Shown here one piece after another: positions 6,916 to 14,210 of a stretch of 19,059 nt of DNA. The notes under the pieces were generated by a model, which worked only from the letters and a program-made list of their open reading frames with translations, ran no database searches and was not told the origin of the DNA. The position numbers and the translations under genes are program-made. Numbering within the stretch: the stretch's first letter is position 1; the number at the start of each line of letters is the position of its first letter. Source of the stretch: a bacterium UBP17_UBA6191 (GTDB taxonomy: Bacteria; Muiribacteriota; UBA6191); assembly GCA_002422125.1 (NCBI GenBank), contig DITF01000060.1, positions 1 through 19,059 on the forward strand. The letters are read 5' to 3'.

Positions 6916-7631
6916 TCCGATTTTGCAGATTGATGTTTGAAAGGCATTATTTGGTCTCAAGTGATGGTAATGTTTCGGTACGCCTTGCAAATGGCTGGTT
7001 AGTGACGCCAAGTGGCCGTAATAAAGGTTTAATATCCGAATGCGATCTGGTGGAACTTGATGAGGGGTTAAAACCCAGAATTCCATCACAGAAACCATCT
7101 TCAGAATTTATGATGCATCAAGTGTTTTATGAGGAAAGGTCCGATATTTTTGCTGTACTTCACTGTCATCCTACCTGGGCCACGGTCTTTGCTTGTACGG
7201 ACTGGGAGCTTAATGACTGCCTAATGACTGAATCCGTAGTTGGGTTGGGTTCAGTGCCTAAGGCTAAAATTGCCATTCCTTCTACAAATGGATTGTCTGA
7301 GGGCATAAGACCCTTTGTGAAGGGCTCCAGTGCAGTGCTACTTGGCAATCATGGGTTGGTGGTAGGGGGTGCAAGTCTTGAAGACGCCTTTAATCGTCTG
7401 GAAACTGTGGAGCATTTTGCTAGAATTTCATATCTGTCAAAAATGAGTGGCCATCCTAGTTTGATTGATCCCAATACGGTTAGACAGCTAGAAGACTTAC
7501 GAGAAGGCTACGGAATGAAGGGGCCATTCATTAATTGTGAACCTTGTGCGACGAAACCCGATCCAAAGAATCAGGAAAAAGAAGAGTTGAAACGAAGAAT
7601 TGTGGAATCTATCGTTTTGAAAATGCGGTAG
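6891..7631 (+). CDS. Class II aldolase/adducin family protein (FucA/AraD-like)
   Basis: The 246-residue protein belongs to the zinc-dependent class II aldolase/epimerase fold. The substrate loops SDGNVSVR (24-31) and TPSG (39-42) are present, and the metal site is complete: E72, H91 and H93 in LHCHPTWA, and H154 in GNHG. These fall almost exactly where L-fuculose-1-phosphate aldolase has E73, H92, H94 and H155. Aldolases, L-ribulose-5-phosphate 4-epimerases and methylthioribulose-phosphate enzymes share this fold, so the substrate is not assigned. About 35 residues at the C-terminus (after YGMKGPF) are charged and not part of the known core. ATG 6891 overlaps the ECF ATPase by 25 bases, suggesting coupled translation and possibly shared physiology. 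The stop codon lies inside the antisense tRNA gene. Confidence 0.88.
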   Translation: MYPTRSDLIRFCRLMFERHYLVSSDGNVSVRLANGWLVTPSGRNKGLISECDLVELDEGLKPRIPSQKPSSEFMMHQVFYEERSDIFAVLHCHPTWATVFACTDWELNDCLMTESVVGLGSVPKAKIAIPSTNGLSEGIRPFVKGSSAVLLGNHGLVVGGASLEDAFNRLETVEHFARISYLSKMSGHPSLIDPNTVRQLEDLREGYGMKGPFINCEPCATKPDPKNQEKEELKRRIVESIVLKMR

Positions 7632-7707
7632 AGGGGACTTGAACCCCTACGACCTTGCGGCCACAAGCCCCTCAAACTTGCGTGTCTACCAGTTCCACCA
7701 CCACCGC
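7624..7707 (-). tRNA. tRNA-Leu (anticodon GAG)
   Basis: On the minus strand, 84 bases fold as a class II tRNA. The acceptor stem is GCGGTGG with CTACCGC (one G-U pair), the D arm has the leucine-type sequence AACTGGTAGA, the anticodon stem is CAAGT/GCTTG with loop TTGAGGG (anticodon GAG, reading CUC and CUU), the long variable arm has a GGCC/GGTC stem with a GCAA loop, and the T arm is AGGGG-TTCAAGT-CCCCT. The discriminator base is A (complement of 7624). No CCA is encoded; TTTT follows, so CCA must be added after transcription. The 3' end overlaps the last eight bases of the convergent aldolase gene. Confidence 0.96.
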
Positions 7708-7726
7708 TCAAATCTGGAGGGTGCCC

Positions 7727-7755
7727 ATACTATCATAGCTGAATTTGTCTGTAAA
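7727..7755 (-). promoter_or_regulatory. Probable sigma-70 type promoter for tRNA-Leu
   Basis: Reading the minus strand, TTTACA (7755-7750) and TAGTAT (7732-7727) are separated by exactly 17 bases, and TGA precedes the -10 hexamer as an extended -10 element. The expected start lies about seven bases further, near 7720, leaving a 5' leader of roughly a dozen bases before the tRNA. Confidence 0.6.
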
Positions 7756-7780
7756 GTTAGGAATTCGGGTCAAAAAATTG

Positions 7781-7786
7781 TATAAA
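7781..7786 (+). promoter_or_regulatory. Candidate -10 element for the peptide transporter operon
   Basis: TATAAA is a good -10 hexamer in an A/T-rich stretch upstream of the binding protein gene, on the opposite strand from the tRNA promoter. No convincing -35 hexamer is found 16-18 bases upstream (best is TTAGGA at 7757-7762), so an activator may be needed or the promoter is elsewhere. It would give a leader of about 90 bases. Confidence 0.35.
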
Positions 7787-7835
7787 AATTTGGTCCCTGT
7801 AAATTTGACTGGACCCCCGGCTTCGCATAACATGA

Positions 7836-7876
7836 TCCTTCAGAATAGTTGTAGAACAGGTTTTGCTACTGAAGGA
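7836..7876 (+). promoter_or_regulatory. Inverted repeat occluding the ribosome binding site
   Basis: TCCTTCAG (7836-7843) is the exact reverse complement of CTGAAGGA (7869-7876), with 25 bases between; GTAG/CTAC at 7851-7854 and 7866-7869 offers an alternative inner pairing. The 3' arm contains AAGGA, the Shine-Dalgarno sequence seven bases before the ATG at 7883. In the mRNA the stem would hide the ribosome binding site. Confidence 0.5.
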
Positions 7877-7882
7877 CGGGAC

Positions 7883-9823
7883 ATGAATCAAACGCAGCAC
7901 GATCCAGGTTGGGTGGGTTGGAAGTCAATTGTATTGGGTTTTGCGCTCTTGTGGTTTTCCAATCGTTTTGGGCTTTTGGGCACAAATGTTCAAGTACAGC
8001 GAGAAGAAGTAAAAATTGTGGCTGAGTCTGCGGCGAGTAAAGCAGCAGTGGCGGCTGTACAAAACGCGCCATCCAAGGACTACTTTGGTGGACTTAGTAC
8101 TGAAACCCGTAATGAAATGCTCGCAAAAATCAATTGGGAATCTAAAGAGGATTATGCGATTACCGGGGATCCCAAGGCCAAAAAAGGTGGTTCGTTTCGC
8201 TGGGTTAGCCAAGCATACCCCCCCACACTGCGCACGATCGGCAGAAATTCCAGTGATGCTAATCTGACCATGATTCAAGGACTCGTCTATGAACCTCTGC
8301 TTGGATACAATGCCGATCCTTTTTATTATTATCCAGGGCTTGCCAACAAATGGTCGGTAGGCGAAGACAAACAGACCTTCTATTTTTCGATTGATTCAGA
8401 AGCGCGCTGGGCTGATAACAAGCCAGTACGGGCTCAGGATGTAGTAGCGACTTGGGATTTGTTGACTGATAATGGTATTGAAGACCCAATGAATAATGAT
8501 TTGTGGAGACGCTTTGAAAGGCCGTTAGCCTTAAATGATTCTGTAGTTATGATGAAGGCCAAGGGAATGGGCTGGCAGAACTTTCTCTTTGCAGCGACAG
8601 GTTTATATGTTTTTCCTGAACATGTATTAAAAGATTTATCCGGCAAAGAATTTTTGAGCCGATACAACTCCACAATGATCTTGGGTAGTGGCCCATACGA
8701 GTTAATTCAGGCTGAGCAACCCCAAAGGATTGTTTTTGGAAAGCGCAAAAATTACTGGGCGGAAAAGAAGCGCTACAATACAGGCATGAACAATTTTGAG
8801 CGCTTAGAATTTGTTTTTGTCAAGGATGAGGAACTGACCTGGGAAAAATTTAAAGCCGGGGAGTTTGATTACCTACCCATTAATTATGCTCGTCGTTGGG
8901 TGGATGAAATGGAGTTTCCGGCATCCCAAAATGGTTGGGTGCAACGACACAAGGTATTTAACTTTAAGGCCACAGGCTCTCAGGGCTTTTCCTTTAATCT
9001 TAGAAAATTTCCCTTTGATGACATCAATATCCGTAAAGCCTTTGCATACCTTTGGAATCGTGACATGATGATGGACAAATTGATGTTTAACGAATATGCC
9101 CACATTGATTCCATTTTTGAGAATTCGGCTAACAAGGGCGAAAATGTTCCCAAAATTCGCTACAATCCTGAGAAGGCCCGGGAAGCATTGGCTGCCTCTG
9201 GTTGGACCAATAAGAACTCTCAGGGCTATTTGGAGAAGGATGGAAAAATTATTGATGTTGAGCTTGCTTACATAAAAGGTGGGGGCGATAGGTTTTTCAC
9301 CATTTTTCAAGAAGATTTGCGTAATGTGGGAATTAAGTTGAGTTTGAAGGAAGTTACTTGGGCCACCAATATTAAGGAAATTGGGGAGCGGAATTTTTCC
9401 ATGAGTTATGGGGCATATGTAGGTAGCTTGTTTCCTAATCCTGAAGGTCTATATCATTCCAAATTTGCTGACCAAAATGACTCAGGCAATCGCTGGGGTT
9501 TTAAAAACACTAGGGTGGATGAAATTCTGGAGCTGTATAAGGTCGAGTTTGATGCATCCAAAAGGGTCGGGCTCTTAAAAGAATTAGATAACATCATTAC
9601 CAATGAATATCTTTGGGCCTTTGCCTGGTATTCACCAGCCGAGAGGCTGGCGTTTTGGAATAAGTTTGGCATGCCTGACACGGTATTGACCAGAACCGGT
9701 GATTACCGTGATGTCATGCGCTTGTGGTGGTTTGAGCCAGATTTGGCTGAATCCCTGAAGCAAGCACGAGCTAGCAATTCAAAATTGCCGCGAAAACCAA
9801 TTGAAGTTCGTGGTTTTCAATAA
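7883..9823 (+). CDS. yejA: Peptide ABC transporter substrate-binding protein, YejA-like
   Basis: A 646-residue extracytoplasmic binding protein of the SBP_bac_5 (family 5) type that delivers peptides to the YejB/YejE permeases encoded next. AYPPTLRTIG and the following N-terminal region, PFDDINIRKAFAYLWNRDMM in the second lobe and the C-terminal RLWWFEPD motif are YejA-like. ATG 7883 has AAGGA seven bases upstream; an earlier TTG at 7745 is open in frame but has no support. The N-terminus has one hydrophobic segment (about 13-33) with no cysteine or clear cleavage motif, then an alanine-rich linker to about residue 65. It therefore looks anchored, or exported with an atypical signal, and is not a lipoprotein. 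First gene of the operon. Confidence 0.9.
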   Translation: MNQTQHDPGWVGWKSIVLGFALLWFSNRFGLLGTNVQVQREEVKIVAESAASKAAVAAVQNAPSKDYFGGLSTETRNEMLAKINWESKEDYAITGDPKAKKGGSFRWVSQAYPPTLRTIGRNSSDANLTMIQGLVYEPLLGYNADPFYYYPGLANKWSVGEDKQTFYFSIDSEARWADNKPVRAQDVVATWDLLTDNGIEDPMNNDLWRRFERPLALNDSVVMMKAKGMGWQNFLFAATGLYVFPEHVLKDLSGKEFLSRYNSTMILGSGPYELIQAEQPQRIVFGKRKNYWAEKKRYNTGMNNFERLEFVFVKDEELTWEKFKAGEFDYLPINYARRWVDEMEFPASQNGWVQRHKVFNFKATGSQGFSFNLRKFPFDDINIRKAFAYLWNRDMMMDKLMFNEYAHIDSIFENSANKGENVPKIRYNPEKAREALAASGWTNKNSQGYLEKDGKIIDVELAYIKGGGDRFFTIFQEDLRNVGIKLSLKEVTWATNIKEIGERNFSMSYGAYVGSLFPNPEGLYHSKFADQNDSGNRWGFKNTRVDEILELYKVEFDASKRVGLLKELDNIITNEYLWAFAWYSPAERLAFWNKFGMPDTVLTRTGDYRDVMRLWWFEPDLAESLKQARASNSKLPRKPIEVRGFQ

Positions 9824-9856
9824 ACAAGAATACAACCTCTGACCTAAGGAGTAATT

Positions 9857-10897
9857 TTGGCTACATATATCCTGCGCAGAATGTTGTTAATGATTCCAAC
9901 CTTCATTGGAATTACCTTCATTTGTTTTGCCGTAATGAGATTTGTCCCTGGAGGACCAGTTGAGCAGGCCATCATGCAGTACAAGGCTGCCATGATGGGT
10001 GGTGGAGGTGGTGAGGTCGCCTCTGGCGGCAGCAGCAATTCCACTGGGGAAGTATCTGCAGAAATGGTAGAAGAGTTAAAAAGGATTTATGGCTTTGATA
10101 AGCCATTTCACATTGCCTACTTGGATTGGTTTTTTAAGGTTATCCAGTTTGATCTTGGGGAGTCTTACTCTTATCAGAGGCCGGTTTGGGATGTGATCAG
10201 CTCACGGTTTCCGGTGTCTATGTTTTTTGGAGGTATTGGCTTTGTCCTGTCTTATCTGGTCTGTGTGCCTTTGGGGGTAATGAAAGCCACCAAACATGGT
10301 CAGGGATTTGACTGGGCCAGTTCTATTCTGGTGTTTATTGGTTACTCTATTCCTGGATGGGCCGCAGGAATTGTGTTGCTTGTGATCTTTGGGGGAGGCT
10401 CTTATTATAATGTTTTTCCCTTGGGTGGTATGCAGTCCATGAACTATCATGATTTGGATTTCTGGGGCAAGGTAGGAGATAAATTTCATCATGCAGTTTT
10501 ACCTGTATTTTGCTACATGATGGGCTCCTTTGCTACTACCACAGTCTTGATGAAAAACTCACTGATGGAAAATCTGGGTCAGGACTATGTGCGCACGGCT
10601 TTTGCTAAGGGGCTGTCTGAGAAAAAAGCTATTTTTAAACATGCCTTACGCAATTCTTTAATCCCACTGGCAACAGGATTGGGCCATTTCTTTTCATTTT
10701 TGCTGGCTGGTTCCTATCTTATCGAGAAGGTTTTTGATATCCACGGCATGGGTTTATTGAGTTTTGAATCACTGATCAGTCGTGATTATCCGGTGACATT
10801 GGGAATTCTGGTAATTTCTTCCATTCTGGCTTTGATTGGGAATTTATTATCGGATTTGATTTATGCAATGGTTGATCCGCGGATTCGTTTTAAATAA
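9857..10897 (+). CDS. yejB: Peptide ABC transporter permease, YejB-like
   Basis: An inner-membrane permease of 346 residues. The N-terminus YILRRMLLMIPTFIGITFI and PGGPVEQAI (31-39) match E. coli YejB closely, as do the glycine/serine-rich periplasmic loop (47-64), YGFDKPFH, the segment GGSYYNVFPLGGMQS, and the end LSDLIYAMVDPRIRFK. About six membrane helices are visible. The coupling (EAA) loop at about 236-266 includes DYVRTAFAKGLSEKKAIFKH and contacts the ATPases. The start is TTG 9857, supported by a perfect TAAGGAG five bases upstream. It lies 33 bases after the binding protein gene and pairs with the YejE-like permease. Confidence 0.94.
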   Translation: MATYILRRMLLMIPTFIGITFICFAVMRFVPGGPVEQAIMQYKAAMMGGGGGEVASGGSSNSTGEVSAEMVEELKRIYGFDKPFHIAYLDWFFKVIQFDLGESYSYQRPVWDVISSRFPVSMFFGGIGFVLSYLVCVPLGVMKATKHGQGFDWASSILVFIGYSIPGWAAGIVLLVIFGGGSYYNVFPLGGMQSMNYHDLDFWGKVGDKFHHAVLPVFCYMMGSFATTTVLMKNSLMENLGQDYVRTAFAKGLSEKKAIFKHALRNSLIPLATGLGHFFSFLLAGSYLIEKVFDIHGMGLLSFESLISRDYPVTLGILVISSILALIGNLLSDLIYAMVDPRIRFK

Positions 10898-10927
10898 GTG
10901 AGCCACTTCTAGGAAAGGATTCTTCTG

Positions 10928-12199
10928 ATGACTGATGCTGATCTTTTAATTATTTTGGTCGTACTTTCCCTGCATGACGGTTTGCGTCTGGGGGCACAGC
11001 GGCTGTTTTATAATATTTTGCAAAATGGACCTGAACTGTTGTGGAATGGACTCGTTTTTCTAGTGCGTTCTCCACTGCTGCTTCCAGATTTTTATCGGGC
11101 AGTTGTGGGGTACTTTCAATCGCCGATTTTTAAACGCAGAGCCGATAAATTTCGTAGCCTAAAGCGGGGCTATTATTCATTTCTGATGATTACTGGACTA
11201 TATGTTCTCTCATTTTTTTTACCACTACTGGTTACGGATGTAGCTTGGTATGTCCGTTATGAGGGTCAGTCCTATTTTCCCGTTGTCCGATCATTTGCCG
11301 GGTATTATCTAGGCAATGTGATTAATTTTAAATCGAGTTATTTCGAGAGTGACTTTGGGCTTGAGGGGGATGCTCCGGTAAAATACAGGAGTCTAAAGCG
11401 AAATTTTGAGGAACAGAAATCTAACAACAAAGTGGTATTGGCCCCGTATCCATACTCTCCCAATGAGTCTAATCTGGATGAATATGAGGCTAGGCCTCCG
11501 CACAAACCAGATAGAACACATTGGTTTGGAACAGATGATAGGGGCAGAGATGTGTTTGCCCGTATGTTGTATGGATTTCAGATCAGCATGACCTTTGCTC
11601 TGATAGTAACCTTTTTGTCCTATCTGATAGGCGTGAGCGTTGGGGGATATTTAGGTTATTACGGAGGAATGTTTGACATTGTGGTGCAAAGGATTGTGGA
11701 AATCTGGTCGGCTATACCATTTTTGTTTGCAGTTATGATTGTGGTGTCTATTGTTAAGACAAATCACATGATGGTTCTTTTAATCTTTCTTCTAGCGGCC
11801 TTTGGGTGGATGGGAATGACCTATTATATCCGCGGCGAATTTTTGCGCGAAAAAGCCAAAGATTATGTGGCGGCGGCAATTTCAATTGGGGTCAAGGACA
11901 CCACCATCATTTTTCGACATATTTTACCCAATGCTCTGACCCCGGTGATTTCTTTTATGCCATTTGCAATTGTAGGCAACATCAGCGCCCTGGTGTCTTT
12001 AGACTTTTTGGGATTTGGTTTGCCTGTTCCAACTCCATCCTGGGGTGAGCTTTTAAATCAGGGCAGAGAATATCTCAAATCTTATTGGCTGGTTTTTGCC
12101 CCTCTCGGAGGATTGTTTACTACCCTGATGCTTGTGTCTTTTATTGGGGAGGCTGTGAGAGAGGCCTTTGATCCCAAGCAGTATTCAAGGTTGCGTTAA
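10928..12199 (+). CDS. yejE: Peptide ABC transporter permease, YejE-like, with N-terminal extension
   Basis: The 423-residue partner permease. Residues from about 68 onward match YejE: RSLKRGYYSFLMITGL, the periplasmic WYVRYEGQSYFP, HWFGTDDRGRDVFARMLYG at 198-216, the coupling loop EFLREKAKDYVAAAISIGV at 304-322, and SLDFLGFGLP and IGEAVREAFDP near the end. E. coli YejE begins near residue 68 of this protein, so about 65 residues are extra at the N-terminus, with hydrophobic stretches at about 5-14 and 37-52. ATG 10928 is preceded by AAAGGA eight bases upstream, which supports the long form. The stop codon overlaps the ribosome binding site of the next gene (TAAGGA). Confidence 0.93.
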   Translation: MTDADLLIILVVLSLHDGLRLGAQRLFYNILQNGPELLWNGLVFLVRSPLLLPDFYRAVVGYFQSPIFKRRADKFRSLKRGYYSFLMITGLYVLSFFLPLLVTDVAWYVRYEGQSYFPVVRSFAGYYLGNVINFKSSYFESDFGLEGDAPVKYRSLKRNFEEQKSNNKVVLAPYPYSPNESNLDEYEARPPHKPDRTHWFGTDDRGRDVFARMLYGFQISMTFALIVTFLSYLIGVSVGGYLGYYGGMFDIVVQRIVEIWSAIPFLFAVMIVVSIVKTNHMMVLLIFLLAAFGWMGMTYYIRGEFLREKAKDYVAAAISIGVKDTTIIFRHILPNALTPVISFMPFAIVGNISALVSLDFLGFGLPVPTPSWGELLNQGREYLKSYWLVFAPLGGLFTTLMLVSFIGEAVREAFDPKQYSRLR

Positions 12200-12209
12200 G
12201 GAAATGCCC

Positions 12210-13202
12210 ATGAAAAGAGAAGTACTTCTTGAGATTAAAAACCTGCAAACCCACTTTCAGGTTGGTGGTCAGACTGCCAAGGCTATTGATGGGGTGGACT
12301 TTGATGTAAAAAAAGGTGAGGTGTTAGGTCTGGTTGGTGAGTCGGGTTCCGGAAAGTCCGTGACATCTCTCTCCATTCTACGATTAATTCCCAATCCTCC
12401 CGGTGATATTGTCGGTGGGGAACTTATATTTGAGGGACAGGATCTTTTAAAGTTAAGTTATGAAGAAATGCGTAAAATTCGTGGAAACTCTATTTCCATG
12501 ATCTTTCAGGAGCCGATGACCTCGCTTAATCCAGTATTTACGATTGGTGAGCAGATTATGGAGCCTATTATGCTTCATCAAGGCTTAAACAAGGTGGATG
12601 CCGCAGATAAGGCCGTCCGCATGCTGGAACTTGTGGGGATTCCGTCTCCAAGGCAGAGGCTGTGGGACTATCCGCACCAGTTTTCCGGGGGCATGAGACA
12701 AAGGGTGATGATTGCCATGGCTTTAGCCTGTAATCCTAAGCTTTTGATTGCCGATGAGCCCACAACAGCCTTGGATGTCACGATTCAAGCCCAGATTCTG
12801 GAATTGATGCTCAAGCTGAAAGAAGAAAGAAAAGATTCAGCCATTATTCTAATTACTCATGACTTGGCCGTGGTTGCGGAAACCTGCCACAGAATTGTTG
12901 TGATGTATTGTGGTAAAGTTCAGGAAATTGGTACCACCGATGAGATTTTTTATGATCCACGGCATCCGTATACTCAGGGACTTTTGGAATCAATTCCCAA
13001 TCCATCTCAGAAGAAGAAGCGACTGAATGCCATTCCCGGTATTGTTCCCAATCTTTTGGATTTGCCAAGAGGTTGTCGTTTCTGTACCCGCTGCGAGAAA
13101 AAAATCGATATTTGTGAAACGGTTGAACCCGAACTGATAGAGGTTTCCCCAGGACATATGGTGCGCTGTCACTTAGAGGCAGGCAAGGAGGCCAAGGCCT
13201 GA
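12210..13202 (+). CDS. Oligopeptide/dipeptide ABC transporter ATPase, OppD/DppD type
   Basis: A 330-residue cytoplasmic ATPase that energises the Yej-like permeases. Walker A is GESGSGKS at 43-50, the Q-loop glutamine is Q100, the signature is FSGGMRQR at 158-165, Walker B is LLIADE at 178-183, and H217 is the switch histidine. The oligopeptide C-terminal domain contains C289, C292, C295, C302 and C320, a cluster typical of this family in which iron-sulphur binding has been reported for some members. ATG 12210 is preferred over ATG 12204 because AAGGA (12198-12202) is then seven bases away. E. coli YejF fuses this and the next ATPase; here they are separate. The stop shares one base with the next start (TGATG). 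Confidence 0.94.
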   Translation: MKREVLLEIKNLQTHFQVGGQTAKAIDGVDFDVKKGEVLGLVGESGSGKSVTSLSILRLIPNPPGDIVGGELIFEGQDLLKLSYEEMRKIRGNSISMIFQEPMTSLNPVFTIGEQIMEPIMLHQGLNKVDAADKAVRMLELVGIPSPRQRLWDYPHQFSGGMRQRVMIAMALACNPKLLIADEPTTALDVTIQAQILELMLKLKEERKDSAIILITHDLAVVAETCHRIVVMYCGKVQEIGTTDEIFYDPRHPYTQGLLESIPNPSQKKKRLNAIPGIVPNLLDLPRGCRFCTRCEKKIDICETVEPELIEVSPGHMVRCHLEAGKEAKA

Positions 13203-14203
13203 TGCAAACAAAAGATAAAGTTCTTGAAGTCAAAGGGTTAAAGATGTACTTCCCAATCACGGGAGGCGTGTTTAGCCGTGTTGTTGGGCAGGTTAAGGCT
13301 CTGGATGGCATTAATTTTGATGTATACAAGGGTGAAACCCTGGGCCTGGTAGGAGAATCCGGTTGCGGAAAGTCCACCACGGGCCGCTGCATCATCCGCT
13401 TAAATGAACCGACTGAGGGTCAGGTGATTTTTCATTCGGATCGGGGAAAAGTAGATCTTTTGGAATTGGATCGGGATGCCATGCGCCCCTATAGATCTGA
13501 AATTCAGATGATTTTTCAGGATCCTTATTCAAGCATGAATCCTAGAATGACAGTCATGGATATTATTTCTGAACCATTATTGATTCACTGTCCAGAAATG
13601 AATCAGAAGGCCCGTGAGGATGCTGTGCACTACCTTCTGGACAAGGTTGGTCTGAGAAAAGATCAGGCCATGCGATACCCCCATGAATTTTCTGGTGGGC
13701 AGAGGCAAAGAATTGGGATTGCCAGAGCTTTGTCCACTAATCCCAAGTTAATCATCGCCGATGAGCCGGTATCGGCTCTGGATGTTTCTGTTCAAGCGCA
13801 AGTGATTAATCTGATGATGGATTTGCAACAGGAATTTGGGCTGACCTATATTTTTATTGCTCACGGGTTGTCGGTGGTAAAACATATCTCCTCCCGAATT
13901 GCGGTAATGTATTTGGGTAACATGGTGGAACTTGGGGATGCAGAACAGGTATATAATAACCCGGTACACCCTTACACCAAGGCATTGCTTTCAGCAACTC
14001 CAGTTGCAGATCCTCGGGCTGAAAAGAAACAGAGGATTATCTTGCAGGGGGATGTCCCATCGCCTACCAATAAGCCTTCTGGATGCGGATTCAGAACCCG
14101 TTGTCCATTGGCTCAGGCTAGTTGTGCTGAAAAAGCACCAGAACTTCGTTTATTAGCATCGGGCCGTAAAGTTGCCTGTCCATTTGTTGAGGAATCTGAG
14201 TAG
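13202..14203 (+). CDS. Oligopeptide/dipeptide ABC transporter ATPase, OppF/DppF type
   Basis: The 333-residue partner of the preceding ATPase. Walker A is GESGCGKS at 51-58, the Q-loop is FQDPYSSMNP (Q106), which is characteristic of OppF, the signature is FSGGQRQR at 163-170, and Walker B is LIIADE at 183-188. The switch histidine H221 is present, but the next residue, nearly always Asp in this family, is Gly222. The C-terminal domain has C295, C301, C308 and C326 (GCGFRTRCPLA). ATG 13202 overlaps the upstream stop by one base, with AAGGAG at 13185-13190 eleven bases away. It completes the first five-gene importer. Confidence 0.94.
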   Translation: MQTKDKVLEVKGLKMYFPITGGVFSRVVGQVKALDGINFDVYKGETLGLVGESGCGKSTTGRCIIRLNEPTEGQVIFHSDRGKVDLLELDRDAMRPYRSEIQMIFQDPYSSMNPRMTVMDIISEPLLIHCPEMNQKAREDAVHYLLDKVGLRKDQAMRYPHEFSGGQRQRIGIARALSTNPKLIIADEPVSALDVSVQAQVINLMMDLQQEFGLTYIFIAHGLSVVKHISSRIAVMYLGNMVELGDAEQVYNNPVHPYTKALLSATPVADPRAEKKQRIILQGDVPSPTNKPSGCGFRTRCPLAQASCAEKAPELRLLASGRKVACPFVEESE

Positions 14204-14210
14204 GCGGAAT

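Noticed and set aside
7745..7882. TTG at 7745 as start of the YejA-like protein
   Set aside because: The added 46 residues do not resemble a signal region, there is no ribosome binding site, and the stretch overlaps the promoter and leader elements.
7632..7882. CRISPR array, insertion sequence or riboswitch in the longest non-coding stretch
   Set aside because: Only a tRNA, promoter elements and short inverted repeats are visible; no spaced repeats, transposase remnants or known aptamer consensus were seen anywhere in the window.
9824..9856. Terminator between the YejA-like and YejB-like genes
   Set aside because: No stem followed by a T-tract is present; the gap contains only a strong ribosome binding site.
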